Shown here: positions 9,387-19,360 of the stretch, piece by piece
Layout: every line of letters starts with the position of its first letter
How positions within the stretch are numbered: the first letter of the stretch is position 1
Assembly (NCBI GenBank): GCA_004297625.1
Contig: SCTY01000031.1
Coordinates: forward strand, 47,856-111,855
Reading direction: 5' to 3'
Origin: Betaproteobacteria bacterium
GTDB lineage: Bacteria > Pseudomonadota > Gammaproteobacteria > Burkholderiales > SG8-39
DNA: 64,000 nucleotides
Position numbers and translations under genes: made by a program
The notes under the pieces: model-generated
Database searches by the model: none
What the model was told of the DNA's origin: nothing
The model's input: only the letters and a program-made list of their open reading frames with translations

Positions 9387-12300
9387 TTCCCTCCTGGTTG
9401 TAACTCCGCTATTGCGCGGGGCACCTCGCTAAAGAGAGCGCCGATAGCCTCCGCTTCCGCCTTCGGGTCTACGCCTTTGAATTGTTCCTCTAAGGCGCGC
9501 GCGTGACGTTCGGCATGCCGTATAAGCTTCGTCGCGATCTCGACGATTCTCTGTGCAATGAGCATTGGTCCAAACGAAACCTGGGCGACGCGTCCTGTTA
9601 ATTTGCTAGTTTGCTCTCCTGCACCATCGTCACCTGCCACGCGATCTAGTTGCGCGAATACCTCCTTAATCGGTGCCGAGCGGAATTCCTCGCACAGCGC
9701 TTTAAATTGCGTGACTGAGGTCCCTATATCCGCTTCAGCCCATGCGCCAAGATCCTTGAGCTTATCGGCGAGATCCTTCATCGCGTCTGCGATGGCGTTT
9801 TTGTCGAAATCCGCGCCGCACTGCGTTTCAATCAGTTTTCGAGCGCGGTCTAGCTCATTCTGCACTCCTCTTAACTTGGCCTTAACCCTAATTTCCGATA
9901 AGTTAGTCAAGGACTGCCGAAGGTCGCCACCGATTGGCTCGAGCGCCTCAAGTTCTAGGCGATACTCATCAGAGGGAAATGCATCTACGATCCGAACAAT
10001 ATCCACGCCATTGGGCGTCCGCCCGGTCCCTTGGAAGCATCCACTTCTAGAGTGCACAAGCGTTACCAGTTCCTCCCGGATGCGCGCTGCCTCTTGTTGA
10101 GCATTCCGCCATTCGCGAAGCGCAGTCGGACTTCCCTCAGGGAGCTCTTCCTTTACGCTCGGCGCTGATTCTCCAAACAGAAACGACGATATCGCTCCAG
10201 CTGTGCGCCCTCTTTCGGTCACCCCAACCAACCGGCTGTTTGCGGCAAGAACGGCGATAGAGGCACGAAGCCTGGTTTCCGATGACTTCCTGATAACCTC
10301 GAGAGCTTGCGGAAGAAGGCGATCGAGGAGATTCCCGATCCGCGCTAGATCATCGTCGACCTCTTCATAGTCGAACTGCCCTTTATACACATGACCGAAT
10401 CGCACAAGAGCGATCAACTCGCCACGCAGTTGTCCAGACGGATCGGTGTTGTCCTTGGCAATCCTTATTGCGTCTTGTGGAAGATGACCTTCTCCTCGGG
10501 ATTTTGGGATCGATATTTGGTTGGGTCGAATATCCTGCTTTACGCCTCGTTCGGCGTTCCAATCAATGCGTTTCCCCACGGCATCGGCAATCCCCTTTCG
10601 AATAACGACCGCAATGTCCTGCTCTAGCTGTGCGTTCTTCTGGACCCATTGCTCTAGTGCGTCCTGGATCTTCCTTATTTCAGCCAGCTGCGCGCTATCG
10701 CCTCTCTTAGGTTCTGGTCGAGGCTGCTCCTGATCCTTGCGATCTGCCTTTCGCGCAGATGGCGTAGTGGCAGGCCGGGGCAAGTCAAATGCTTCGAAGA
10801 CCGCTGCAGGAATCTGCCCTATCGCGTCGCTAGTAGCAGGGTTATTACCCCAAATGACTACCAATCGTTGATATCGTTGCCGCTGATCCTCTGAGATCCT
10901 CAATCCGGCGAGCCATTGAGCGACCTCAGCAGAGGGGCGGCCAGCTTCTATCCCCGGCGGTGGGAAATGGTTTTTGCTAAAAGCCTCCCGTCCGGCGAGA
11001 AGAATCTTTCTTAGGACTTCGTTAATTACAAATCTAGGATTGAAAACCAGGGCATCACCCTTAGTTAGCGCAGCTCGAGCAAGGCACTCGATAGCCTCGT
11101 CGGTGTACGGAAACAGCGGGACGCCCATGTGGGACCCAAATCCCGACAACAACTTGGCTACTTCATCGTGCTTTTCTGCAGCAAAGGCAGGCAACCAGTC
11201 GCGAGTAGGCCCAGGACCCCTATGTTTGTAGTAATCGATTAGCGACTTTTCCCCCCAACGAGCAGCATTGAGATAGGACGCCACAAGCGCCTTAGTACGG
11301 CTAAGTACTTCACCCTCATTGTTGAGGTCGCTCTCAACAATCCACTCCCGCATTGCCCGTGTTGCGATCGTATCTCGACTAACAAGATAACCATCCGTCA
11401 GCGCAATGGCGGAGCGCATGGTGGCGTACGTCTTCACGCCTTCACGTACTCCCTCCTGGATAAGAACCTTTAGTAGCGTTTCTTGAATTCCGGTCAGTGC
11501 CGCGAAATCCTCTACCAATACGACGAGGTCCTTGCCCTCCTCCAGGAGCAGACGGCGGATTTCCAAGATCACGTCCTGAAGTGTCATGCCGCCCAAGGCA
11601 TCGTGTAGCTGGAACAAATGCCGAGTCGCCTCATCCACCACGGCATTGAGTACATCGGCAGCCGTCTGTTTACCTCGCCCCTGCCGCGCTAGGATTTGCG
11701 TCCTGTAATACAAATTGACAGAGTGGGCAGCTTTACCGAGTTCAATATTGCTCGGCAGATCCAAATCTGTTGCAACGAATTGGCCCTGCGTTGGATCGTC
11801 CTGGGACTCTGTGCTCCGCCCGGTCACCGCGCGCTGCACGATCCTTGGTAGCACGTTCGAACGGAAATGCTCGACGGTTACCGAATCCGTCAACAGATGC
11901 GGCAGTGACTGAGCATGATGGAGCAGCTCCTTGAGCGCCTGATTTGCTCTATCGCGTTCTAGCTTTCCCTTCAGTTCTTGAGCATACGCCTTGAGGCCAA
12001 TTTCAAGCTCGCCTTGAAATCTGATTGCCGCCGTCTCTACATGAACCTCAGCGAGTGCATTCTTGAATGCCTCCTTGACGGCCGTATAGCGCGGTCGATC
12101 TGGAAGAGGCTCAAGAATTAGCTCGACAACGCGTTTCAAGCTGGCGCTCTTTGGAATACGAATGACGTGGTAGCGTCCGACGTCCGCCGAGTTTCCGATG
12201 CGAGCATGCAACACGCGAATTAGATGGGACTTGCCAACTCCTGACGCTCCCGTGATCGGGACCAGATGCGCTCCTGTTGGAACGTTACTTGTCATGAAGA

Positions 12301-12475
12301 ACTGAAACAGTTCTTCCTCGCTACTCGACACCTTCCTCTCGGTATTGACTACCCGATAGCTCACTGGCGGTGGTTGATGGACCGCCAGCAACACTGCGTC
12401 CGCGGCACCTTCTGCCTCCGGTTTAATGCACTGATTAACGTCGGCTGCGGTCGGCCAGTAGCTTGCCAAGGTCAT
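9383..12475 (-). CDS. dpdH: DpdH, P-loop ATPase
   Basis: A 1030-residue protein. Walker A (GASGVGKS) is at about 76-83, and a Walker B-like strand (DLVVLVEDFAAL) lies near residue 320. The region after about residue 600 is rich in charged heptads and probably forms long coiled coils, ending in a helical tail. This looks like an AAA/STAND-type ATPase with an SMC-like stalk. It is coupled by ATGA to dpdG and by GTGA to dpdI. In Dpd islands DpdH is part of the restriction set; it may form the energy-driven core that senses invading DNA, which is inference. Confidence 0.75.
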   Translation of the reverse strand: MTLASYWPTAADVNQCIKPEAEGAADAVLLAVHQPPPVSYRVVNTERKVSSSEEELFQFFMTSNVPTGAHLVPITGASGVGKSHLIRVLHARIGNSADVGRYHVIRIPKSASLKRVVELILEPLPDRPRYTAVKEAFKNALAEVHVETAAIRFQGELEIGLKAYAQELKGKLERDRANQALKELLHHAQSLPHLLTDSVTVEHFRSNVLPRIVQRAVTGRSTESQDDPTQGQFVATDLDLPSNIELGKAAHSVNLYYRTQILARQGRGKQTAADVLNAVVDEATRHLFQLHDALGGMTLQDVILEIRRLLLEEGKDLVVLVEDFAALTGIQETLLKVLIQEGVREGVKTYATMRSAIALTDGYLVSRDTIATRAMREWIVESDLNNEGEVLSRTKALVASYLNAARWGEKSLIDYYKHRGPGPTRDWLPAFAAEKHDEVAKLLSGFGSHMGVPLFPYTDEAIECLARAALTKGDALVFNPRFVINEVLRKILLAGREAFSKNHFPPPGIEAGRPSAEVAQWLAGLRISEDQRQRYQRLVVIWGNNPATSDAIGQIPAAVFEAFDLPRPATTPSARKADRKDQEQPRPEPKRGDSAQLAEIRKIQDALEQWVQKNAQLEQDIAVVIRKGIADAVGKRIDWNAERGVKQDIRPNQISIPKSRGEGHLPQDAIRIAKDNTDPSGQLRGELIALVRFGHVYKGQFDYEEVDDDLARIGNLLDRLLPQALEVIRKSSETRLRASIAVLAANSRLVGVTERGRTAGAISSFLFGESAPSVKEELPEGSPTALREWRNAQQEAARIREELVTLVHSRSGCFQGTGRTPNGVDIVRIVDAFPSDEYRLELEALEPIGGDLRQSLTNLSEIRVKAKLRGVQNELDRARKLIETQCGADFDKNAIADAMKDLADKLKDLGAWAEADIGTSVTQFKALCEEFRSAPIKEVFAQLDRVAGDDGAGEQTSKLTGRVAQVSFGPMLIAQRIVEIATKLIRHAERHARALEEQFKGVDPKAEAEAIGALFSEVPRAIAELQPGGK

Positions 12476-13359
12476 GCGGCCCGCTCCGCCAATCGCACGT
12501 GCGTAAATCGTTTCCAGGTTCGATACGATCTTCCCGTCAACGATAGCGCGTGCTCCGCGTCGGCCTGTTGCTCGAGGCTAATACGCCCCGCCAACTCCAA
12601 CCGCCGCAATGCAAACGACAATGACATAGACAAGTGATGAGGCGCCGGCTGCTTCCAGCTATCTTGATTGAGCGCCGCTTCGATCTCCTTCCGGTATGCA
12701 CCAAAGTCGAGGACCGGAAGTCGTTGTCCAAGCTTCTCGACAAAGTCGAGGGCGCTTATCACTGACCGATCATCGAACAGTATCGCTAGTTCAGCTTCTA
12801 TGGCCCCAGTCGGATCAATTAGAAAGGTCACGTTGTCGCCGGTGGCAAAACCAAGATAGCGTGCCCAAAAGCGAAGCCCGTTCCACCGAACGTCATTCTG
12901 AATGATGGTTTTTCGGCCTGTGATCTGGCGTTGTTCAACTGCCTCGGCTCCATCGCTCCAAGTAGTAGGAAACTGGTAGATGTCTTGAGCCAGTAACCAC
13001 GCAATCCCTCGTACGAAATCGGCAGTGATTCCAGCCTCTTCCGCCCCCCAAAGCGGGAGGCAGTGCTCAGGCGCAAGAACCAATTCGCGACAGATTCCCG
13101 GCAGTCGATCAGCGAGCATGTCACTGTTTTCGCGTTTCTTACCTGCAAACCGCTTGCTCAGAACGACGCCGTCCTTTTGGGACTCAAACAAACCTAGTTG
13201 GCTCCACCGCGACAAGGCGCCTCTAATTCGAGTGGGCGTGTCGACTGCGCACATCTTCACCAACTCCTCCGGATCGATCGGGCCGATTTCAGCGACCGTT
13301 CGAGCCAAAACAATGAGTTCTGGATAGAGCCCATCATTTGCATAGTTAACGATTGTCAT
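12472..13359 (-). CDS. dpdG: DpdG, small Dpd protein with winged-helix-like N-terminus
   Basis: A 295-residue protein. Residues ~10-70 (ARTVAEIGPIDPEELVKMC ... IRGALSRWSQLGLFE) read like a winged helix-turn-helix, with helices followed by a short strand ending in VVLSKRF. The rest shows no known motif; a segment around FLIDPTGAIEAELAILF may be a compact alpha/beta domain. It is coupled by ATGA overlaps to both dpdF and dpdH. DNA binding is suggested by the N-terminus only. It is named by position. Confidence 0.65.
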   Translation of the reverse strand: MTIVNYANDGLYPELIVLARTVAEIGPIDPEELVKMCAVDTPTRIRGALSRWSQLGLFESQKDGVVLSKRFAGKKRENSDMLADRLPGICRELVLAPEHCLPLWGAEEAGITADFVRGIAWLLAQDIYQFPTTWSDGAEAVEQRQITGRKTIIQNDVRWNGLRFWARYLGFATGDNVTFLIDPTGAIEAELAILFDDRSVISALDFVEKLGQRLPVLDFGAYRKEIEAALNQDSWKQPAPHHLSMSLSFALRRLELAGRISLEQQADAEHALSLTGRSYRTWKRFTHVRLAERAA

Positions 13360-15929
13360 TGGCTGAGTACTTGAAGGAGATGTTCGAGCGTGGCTGAGTT
13401 GCCGGCGATATCGCGAATAAGCCGCTTTGGATTAACTGAGTCCTGCATACCTTTAGGCAGCAATACGATGTGATGTGGCCGGCGAAGCTCCCAAACCTTA
13501 TCCATTGTTTGCCGAGGCACATGACCCTCAAGAATCGTGACTCTAGCCAAAGGCGAGTAGGGTTCCTCGTCAAACTGCTCAAAATCACGATGTACTACGA
13601 CCCCATCACGCGCGCGACGGTATAGCTCTCGCCAGCCAGTTGTTCTCGCAATAGCGGAGTCACGGTCAGCAGCTACTTCCTGGAGGGCGCAGTTCTGCAC
13701 GAGCCAACCGACAAATCTGATTACTGCCCGTTGTACGGTGACGGCCGATGCCTTGTCATCGTAAAAAACCAGCGCCAGTTCAGGATCGAGCCACGGAAAA
13801 TACGTATTCCATTCGCTGAAATCGTCCGGCCGCGTTTGGTAAATGGGTACGGCGATAGGCACGCGATAATCGATTTGGTTTTGCGCACGCACTCTATCAA
13901 CTGGACAGCCGCCACAGACACGCGTCACGTGCACCGGCCACCGTTCGGACGAAATGCGATAGAGCTCTGCAAGCGTTGCTGCAACCTCGCCGTTATCTCG
14001 AAGGAGGCGTTTCATCAAACTCAAGCTCCGTTGTGCCGTCTCTTGAGTGCTGCCTCGAATTGGCGCGATTGCGCTCTCCCATACATCGTCCAATTGATGG
14101 CCGTTGTTCAAAATCCGAATTCTTACGGTAGCCATAGCTGCGAGCGGAGAAGATGCCGAGAATTCGTCGAGTTCTATCGACCTGTCGGCTACATTCGGTT
14201 CAACATCCAGCTCTATTAGGCCGGCTCGGCACATAAGCAAAAGTGTTCTCATGTTCCAGCCGACGCTGTAGTCGTTGCTCTCCCGTAGATAATTCGGCAC
14301 GGCCTCCAAGTCAATTCGAATCAATCCATTCTCTTCCTCAGTGCGACTCGCATACAAAGCTTTCCAGCGCTCGAACCCTAGCTCGTCTGAAATTAGCTTT
14401 GGCTTTGCTAGAGATTCCGGCATTGCCCAATCCCGGTCGTCGTAAACCAGCAGGCTGATCGAAGCGTGTCCGTCGCGGCCACCGCGGCCCACTTCCTGGT
14501 AGAACCGATCTAACGTTTCGGGAATCGCTGCGTGTATTACTGTGCGTACGTCGCTCTTATCGATTCCAACTCCGAATGCCGAGGTTGCCACGACGCCGTC
14601 GAGTTCGTTACCCGCCCATTTGCGAATGATGTCTGCGCGTTTGTCATCAGGTGTATTACCTTCGAAACATTCAATTCGGGTTAGGCCTGCTCGTGTCCTA
14701 AGCAGCCATAGCCACTTGTGCGCGTCGCTTCGCGTCGTCACGTACAGAATGAACGGTCGAGGCGCATGTCTCAACGCCTCCAAAATACGCGCCTCTTTCT
14801 CGTCCGTGGAAGCGGCGCGGTGAAACCAGTATTGCGGCTCGGGGCGAAGATGCACGGCCGAGACCATTTCGACCCTATCGGGCGGTCCAAAGAGATTGGC
14901 TAGCGTCTCAACAGTTTCACTCGTGAAGGTCGCACTTAGCAGAAGCGTGCAGAATCCGTCGTTCGGTGCGTGGCGCAGCAACGCGTTTCTCAGTCCAGCT
15001 AGCGCTTGGAAAGCAGGTCTGAACTCGTCGCCCCACTGCGTCACCAAATGCGCCTCGTCAATAATCAAAAAGCGCAGCATGCCGGCGCGCGCCACATCGA
15101 ATACGGTACTTAGCAAGGATGTCGTCAACGCTTCAGGTGATGTGAAGACGATGCGCTGTGTCCCTTGTCGCATTCTGCGGCGAATCTCATCTCGCGCTTC
15201 CGTCGCTAACCCTCCGTGCCAGGCCAGTGGCCAAGTTCCCGACACGGTCTTGCTCTGGCGGAAGTAAGAAATCATTTGCCGCTCCTGGTCCATGGCCAGA
15301 GCCACGGTAGGAACCACGAAGATCGTCAAATTGCCTTCCTGCGAAAGCATAAGTGCTGGTGCGTGACCAACCAGGCTTTTCCCCGACCCCGTTGGCAGAT
15401 TCACAATGAGCGTGTGACCTCGCTTCATCAGGAACGCAGCCCGGATCGCTTCTCGCTGACCGGGGCACGAATAATGGCTGTGACCTGTGCTATCAACCAG
15501 GAACGGGTCAGAAGGGCATCTGGCATCAGGCCTGATCTTTTTCTCCGTAAATGTATCGGCAAATGCGCCCCGATCTTCGCTATCTAACCACGTAGAAAGC
15601 CACGGCTCACCGACCAACACGAGCGACCCTTCCGCAGTGGACAGTGCTGAAACGCTGTGCGCTGCCCAATCGCTCACCGTGGGCCAGCCTGCGCCAGACG
15701 GCACACGGAGTCTTGAACGTTGCTGTCCGTGCGAGGATTGTCGCAAGAGTATTTGGCGAATTAGAGGCTGCAAATCGCCTTTCCAGGACGTACTCGCGGT
15801 AGCGGATTTTGCGACTCGAAGTATTTGTCTCACCCGTTCGAAGATCGGGTCTTCAACTACCTCTGTAGGGATCTCGGCGCCTTGCCACGCAGCAAGTGTG
15901 GCTTGGAGCCCCGCGTAGTCGAACTTCAC
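13356..15929 (-). CDS. dpdF: DpdF, RecQ-like DEAH helicase
   Basis: An 857-residue protein. Walker A (LPTGSGKS) is at ~178-185, then PTVALAMDQ (motif Ia), IIDEAHLVTQWGDEFRP (motif II with the RecQ aromatic region), LLLSATF (motif III) and QEVGRGGRDGHAS (motif VI). The first 150 residues are a specific N-terminal extension. A CGGC motif after residue 680 may bind metal together with other residues. The family is the RecQ-like helicase of Dpd clusters, probably unwinding or translocating on foreign DNA. It starts at GTG overlapping the dpdE stop and is coupled to dpdG by ATGA. Confidence 0.85.
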   Translation of the reverse strand: MKFDYAGLQATLAAWQGAEIPTEVVEDPIFERVRQILRVAKSATASTSWKGDLQPLIRQILLRQSSHGQQRSRLRVPSGAGWPTVSDWAAHSVSALSTAEGSLVLVGEPWLSTWLDSEDRGAFADTFTEKKIRPDARCPSDPFLVDSTGHSHYSCPGQREAIRAAFLMKRGHTLIVNLPTGSGKSLVGHAPALMLSQEGNLTIFVVPTVALAMDQERQMISYFRQSKTVSGTWPLAWHGGLATEARDEIRRRMRQGTQRIVFTSPEALTTSLLSTVFDVARAGMLRFLIIDEAHLVTQWGDEFRPAFQALAGLRNALLRHAPNDGFCTLLLSATFTSETVETLANLFGPPDRVEMVSAVHLRPEPQYWFHRAASTDEKEARILEALRHAPRPFILYVTTRSDAHKWLWLLRTRAGLTRIECFEGNTPDDKRADIIRKWAGNELDGVVATSAFGVGIDKSDVRTVIHAAIPETLDRFYQEVGRGGRDGHASISLLVYDDRDWAMPESLAKPKLISDELGFERWKALYASRTEEENGLIRIDLEAVPNYLRESNDYSVGWNMRTLLLMCRAGLIELDVEPNVADRSIELDEFSASSPLAAMATVRIRILNNGHQLDDVWESAIAPIRGSTQETAQRSLSLMKRLLRDNGEVAATLAELYRISSERWPVHVTRVCGGCPVDRVRAQNQIDYRVPIAVPIYQTRPDDFSEWNTYFPWLDPELALVFYDDKASAVTVQRAVIRFVGWLVQNCALQEVAADRDSAIARTTGWRELYRRARDGVVVHRDFEQFDEEPYSPLARVTILEGHVPRQTMDKVWELRRPHHIVLLPKGMQDSVNPKRLIRDIAGNSATLEHLLQVLSQ

Positions 15930-18900
15930 ACGTAGGCCTGCGCGTCCTTTTCGACCGACGAAAACGAACGCAGCGATAGAAATACGACCCCGATGACGTC
16001 AACCTTTATTGACGGTTGGGCGATACCTTCATACAGAGCTTGGTTAAGGTGCTTTTCGAATCGCAACTGTAGGCCCTCCTTCTCCGCTTCCTTTCCTCTT
16101 AACGTCTGCATACGAGTCCGGAGTTGCGCATAGCGAACGTCGTCCTCGGTTTCTGCCCTCGCGAGCGCAGCACCTTTTCTGGCTGCCAATTCCTCGCGGT
16201 TCAAAAGAACCTCATGCGCTCTGCGCCGCATGTGAGTACATCGGTCCGCCCAACTTGCGAACGCATCTGGCATCGCGCGCGCCAGCATATGAATGCGTGA
16301 GGAATTTAGGTTCGTATCGATATACCGTCCTACGACACCCTCCTTCGCATACGGCGGAGCCAAATAAGGCCGCACAAAATCGGGATCAGGTTCCTGGCCT
16401 TCCTCATCCACCCAGACCCGGTACACAACTGGCGGAAACAGCGAATCCGCGCGCCGGGCGGCTGCGGAGCGTGCCGCATCAGTGTTAAAAGAAGACGAGC
16501 CTGCAAGGATCGAATACGCCTGCTCCAGACATGTTTCCACCAAGAACTCAAATCGAAAATACATCCGGATTTCTTCCTCTCGCATTGCGCCTGCGCTGCG
16601 AAGTTGCCTCCACATCGCAAAACTTCGCCCGCGATCATCCAGTTCTGAAAACGACCTCACCGCCTCAACGAAATTGTCCCCATACCTGAGCAAGTGAACC
16701 CGCGCATTAATCGCTGCTCTCCGATGAGAGCAGTATGGATATGACCGCGGGCGGGTGGAGTTTGCCCCGGGTGCGTCGTAGTCGAGGGCGCCAATGAAAT
16801 CGAATAGGAATCCCGACAGCGGGATTAGCGTCGCTGTCCCACCCTCGTCGGGTTTCTGATACTGAAATCGAAAAGGAGAATCAATACCTGCTTGAGTTTG
16901 AGAATTCGCCAAGGGAATCTTCGCAAACATAAGCGTCTCCACAACCCAACGGAGGAAAGCGTCTCGAATCCTCTTCCAGTCGCCGTCCACTTCCTCGATC
17001 GACCCGGTCTCCTGTTCCGCCAAGGGAGCCAGCTCGTCCAGGCCGTCTTGTTCATCGATGAGTTTCAGCTCCTTAGAAACTCCGCCTTCCTCGCCTGCCA
17101 GCCTCTCAGTTAATGAGGCAAGCGCTTCCAACCCTTCGGCGAACAACAGCTCTCCGAGCGTCTGAAACTCCTGTTCGACTAAATATTGCAGGCTAGCAAT
17201 CGAACGATTGAATACTCCGAGACCGTGGTCCATAAGGTCGAACCAGCCCTTTTGATATTGACTACCTTGGTCGACCAATACCACCGACTCTATTGGCGCC
17301 CCTGAACCATATCGGTCCACGCGCCCTAGACGTTGCTCCATCCAATTTGGCGAGACAGGAAGATCAAAATGAATGATTACCTTATTGCCCCCCTGAAGGT
17401 TCAAGCCTTCTTGCGCCCGGCTGTCGCAGACAATCACCTTAACGTTCGGCTTCGACAGAAACTGGAGCCATGGCGGCTCGCTCTCTTCATCTTGCCCCTG
17501 GAGGAGACGCACGACCGCGCCCCCCAGCGGCCTCGCAAGGCTGGCAAAGACCGACTCTGCCACCTCATGTTCCGAGCAGAACACGACAACCTTCGTCGAA
17601 TTGTCTAAGAATGGCTTTACTGCGTTGGAGAGCGCTTCTAACCTTGATTCCAGCCACTCGCGCGCGTCGGCCAAGCGCAAAATTTCCTCAATGAGTTCTC
17701 TCTCTCCTTCGAAGGCTGTGCCTCTCGCTTCGCGGGTCAGCGCCTCTCGGCGCTTTTTGAATATTCCTGTGAGACGGAGAGGATGCTCAACCAGAGCGCT
17801 GACAGCCAGCCAGTACACTTTGGCCAATTCCTTGGTCAGCGTCTGACTCTGGCTCCCGTACGTTGATGCGAGAGCACTCATTCGCCAAGCTTCTATCGCA
17901 GACTCGAGTTGCGCGAGCCTCGATCCCTGCGCGACTACAACTCGCGCCCCCTTCCTCTCGGGAGTTAGGAACTTGATGTGCTTTCGTCGATTTCTAAGAA
18001 TGCGCCGGTGTAAGCGATACGTTTCGGACAGATGCGCCCGTAAGAGGCGAATAGCCTCTTGAAGAGCCGGATCGTCCTCGGACGGTAAGGATGTCAGTTG
18101 GCTGCGTAAGGCATTGACTAACTCACCCAAACGAGCATCGTTTGGGAGTTTCTCGAGTAAATCCTCAAGCACCCAATCAAGTTGCAGCACATTCTGCGGC
18201 TCAAGTGAAGCAACTGCCTCCGCGAGTGTCTGCCTGTGCGCAATTTTTTCCCGAAAGGATGCTTCGTCGTCTAAGTCGTAAACGACAGGATCAAGCAGGT
18301 GCAACATCCGATGAAATCCGCGTTCATTTCGAAGTGCCGGAGTCGCAGACAACAGCAACAGCCGTTGGACGCTATGGGCTGCCTCACGAATAACGTCATA
18401 CAGTTCGCCAGAACCAGCGTCCGATGCGGACGCCAGATGATGAGCTTCGTCTATCACCAAGAGAGTTGCGCCCTGAAGCACAGCACTTAGTTCGCTCGAC
18501 ATTTCCTGCGGCAGGACCCATACAGAGTCGTCGAGAAAGTCTCTTAGCCCAAACCGCAGAATCAGTTCGCCACGCCATTGCTGTATGAGGCTCGCCGGTA
18601 CTAGCACGACGATCCGGTGACCTTTTGGATCATCCAGAACCGCTTGTCGAATGATCACACCGGCTTCGATTGTTTTGCCTAGCCCGACCTCGTCTGCAAG
18701 CAAGTAGCGCTGCGAAGCATCGCTTAGGACTCGGCGAACCACATTAATCTGATGCGGTTCCAGTTCGATAATCGACGACAGCAGCGCCGAGATGCCCCAC
18801 GACGCCGCTCGTTGCGCGACATAGGATTCCAAGAAGATGCTTCTGCCTTCGGCGTATTGCGGCGTCTCGGTAACAAGGTGGGATAGGTAAACGACAGGAT

Positions 18901-19222
18901 CGGAGATCGGTTTTTTCCAACGTACAAAGACGTGCTCGTGGTTTAGCGAAACATCGGTGCGCTTCGCAAATCGCACTTCAACTGAATCTTCTTCGTCGCG
19001 CACAACCCGACCGACGAGCCATCTGCGATTCGCCACATCGTAGTGATAGAGGCGCGTATTGGCCCCTAGTTTTCTTGGTGTGACGCGTGATTTCGCTACC
19101 CGGTGCACCTCTCGCCCAGAGGGCTCGGGCGAATCAAAGTATTCGACCGTCCAGGTATTACCTGAAGTGTCAATTACCTTCGCGAGACCTAACTTTTCCT
19201 GTCCCTTTACGATGCAAAACAT
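15926..19222 (-). CDS. dpdE: DpdE, SNF2/RapA-like helicase
   Basis: A 1098-residue protein and the first gene of the operon. A small N-terminal beta-rich segment precedes the Swi2/Snf2 core: ADEVGLGKTIEAG at ~175-187, LLVIDEAHH near 260, LLLSATP near 295, and in the second RecA lobe VVFCSEHEV, DSRAQEGLNLQGG and EQRLGRVDRYGSG. This is close to the RapA branch, with a long C-terminal extension. SNF2 proteins translocate on duplex DNA; here it is predicted to serve the restriction module. ATG start with AGGA 7 bases upstream. Confidence 0.85.
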   Translation of the reverse strand: MFCIVKGQEKLGLAKVIDTSGNTWTVEYFDSPEPSGREVHRVAKSRVTPRKLGANTRLYHYDVANRRWLVGRVVRDEEDSVEVRFAKRTDVSLNHEHVFVRWKKPISDPVVYLSHLVTETPQYAEGRSIFLESYVAQRAASWGISALLSSIIELEPHQINVVRRVLSDASQRYLLADEVGLGKTIEAGVIIRQAVLDDPKGHRIVVLVPASLIQQWRGELILRFGLRDFLDDSVWVLPQEMSSELSAVLQGATLLVIDEAHHLASASDAGSGELYDVIREAAHSVQRLLLLSATPALRNERGFHRMLHLLDPVVYDLDDEASFREKIAHRQTLAEAVASLEPQNVLQLDWVLEDLLEKLPNDARLGELVNALRSQLTSLPSEDDPALQEAIRLLRAHLSETYRLHRRILRNRRKHIKFLTPERKGARVVVAQGSRLAQLESAIEAWRMSALASTYGSQSQTLTKELAKVYWLAVSALVEHPLRLTGIFKKRREALTREARGTAFEGERELIEEILRLADAREWLESRLEALSNAVKPFLDNSTKVVVFCSEHEVAESVFASLARPLGGAVVRLLQGQDEESEPPWLQFLSKPNVKVIVCDSRAQEGLNLQGGNKVIIHFDLPVSPNWMEQRLGRVDRYGSGAPIESVVLVDQGSQYQKGWFDLMDHGLGVFNRSIASLQYLVEQEFQTLGELLFAEGLEALASLTERLAGEEGGVSKELKLIDEQDGLDELAPLAEQETGSIEEVDGDWKRIRDAFLRWVVETLMFAKIPLANSQTQAGIDSPFRFQYQKPDEGGTATLIPLSGFLFDFIGALDYDAPGANSTRPRSYPYCSHRRAAINARVHLLRYGDNFVEAVRSFSELDDRGRSFAMWRQLRSAGAMREEEIRMYFRFEFLVETCLEQAYSILAGSSSFNTDAARSAAARRADSLFPPVVYRVWVDEEGQEPDPDFVRPYLAPPYAKEGVVGRYIDTNLNSSRIHMLARAMPDAFASWADRCTHMRRRAHEVLLNREELAARKGAALARAETEDDVRYAQLRTRMQTLRGKEAEKEGLQLRFEKHLNQALYEGIAQPSIKVDVIGVVFLSLRSFSSVEKDAQAYV

Positions 19223-19327
19223 CGGCGTTCCTGTCGCGTCTCCCCGTCGTCCGAGAACGTGTCCACAGGTCTATGGGACCTTTGGATACTCTCGGACGAT
19301 TCGAGGACCCCCCTATGGGCCGGTTTA

Positions 19328-19360
19328 ATTGTAGCGGCCGGCTCACCTGCCCGACGTCAA
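19328..19360 (-). promoter_or_regulatory. possible promoter upstream of dpdE
   Basis: Minus strand TTGACG (19360-19355) and TACAAT (19333-19328) lie about 105 bases before the dpdE start. The 21-base spacing is longer than normal, so one of the two boxes may be accidental. No better promoter was seen between dpdE and the ORF6N remnant. Confidence 0.2.

Noticed and set aside
1..19222. DISARM, BREX, Dnd or Zorya as the identity of the island
   Set aside because: The SNF2 helicase, DUF1998-like helicase and PLD protein recall DISARM and the DGQHR protein recalls Dnd, but there is no methyltransferase, BrxC/PglZ, DndACDE or ZorAB; order and YaaA-like gene fit Dpd.
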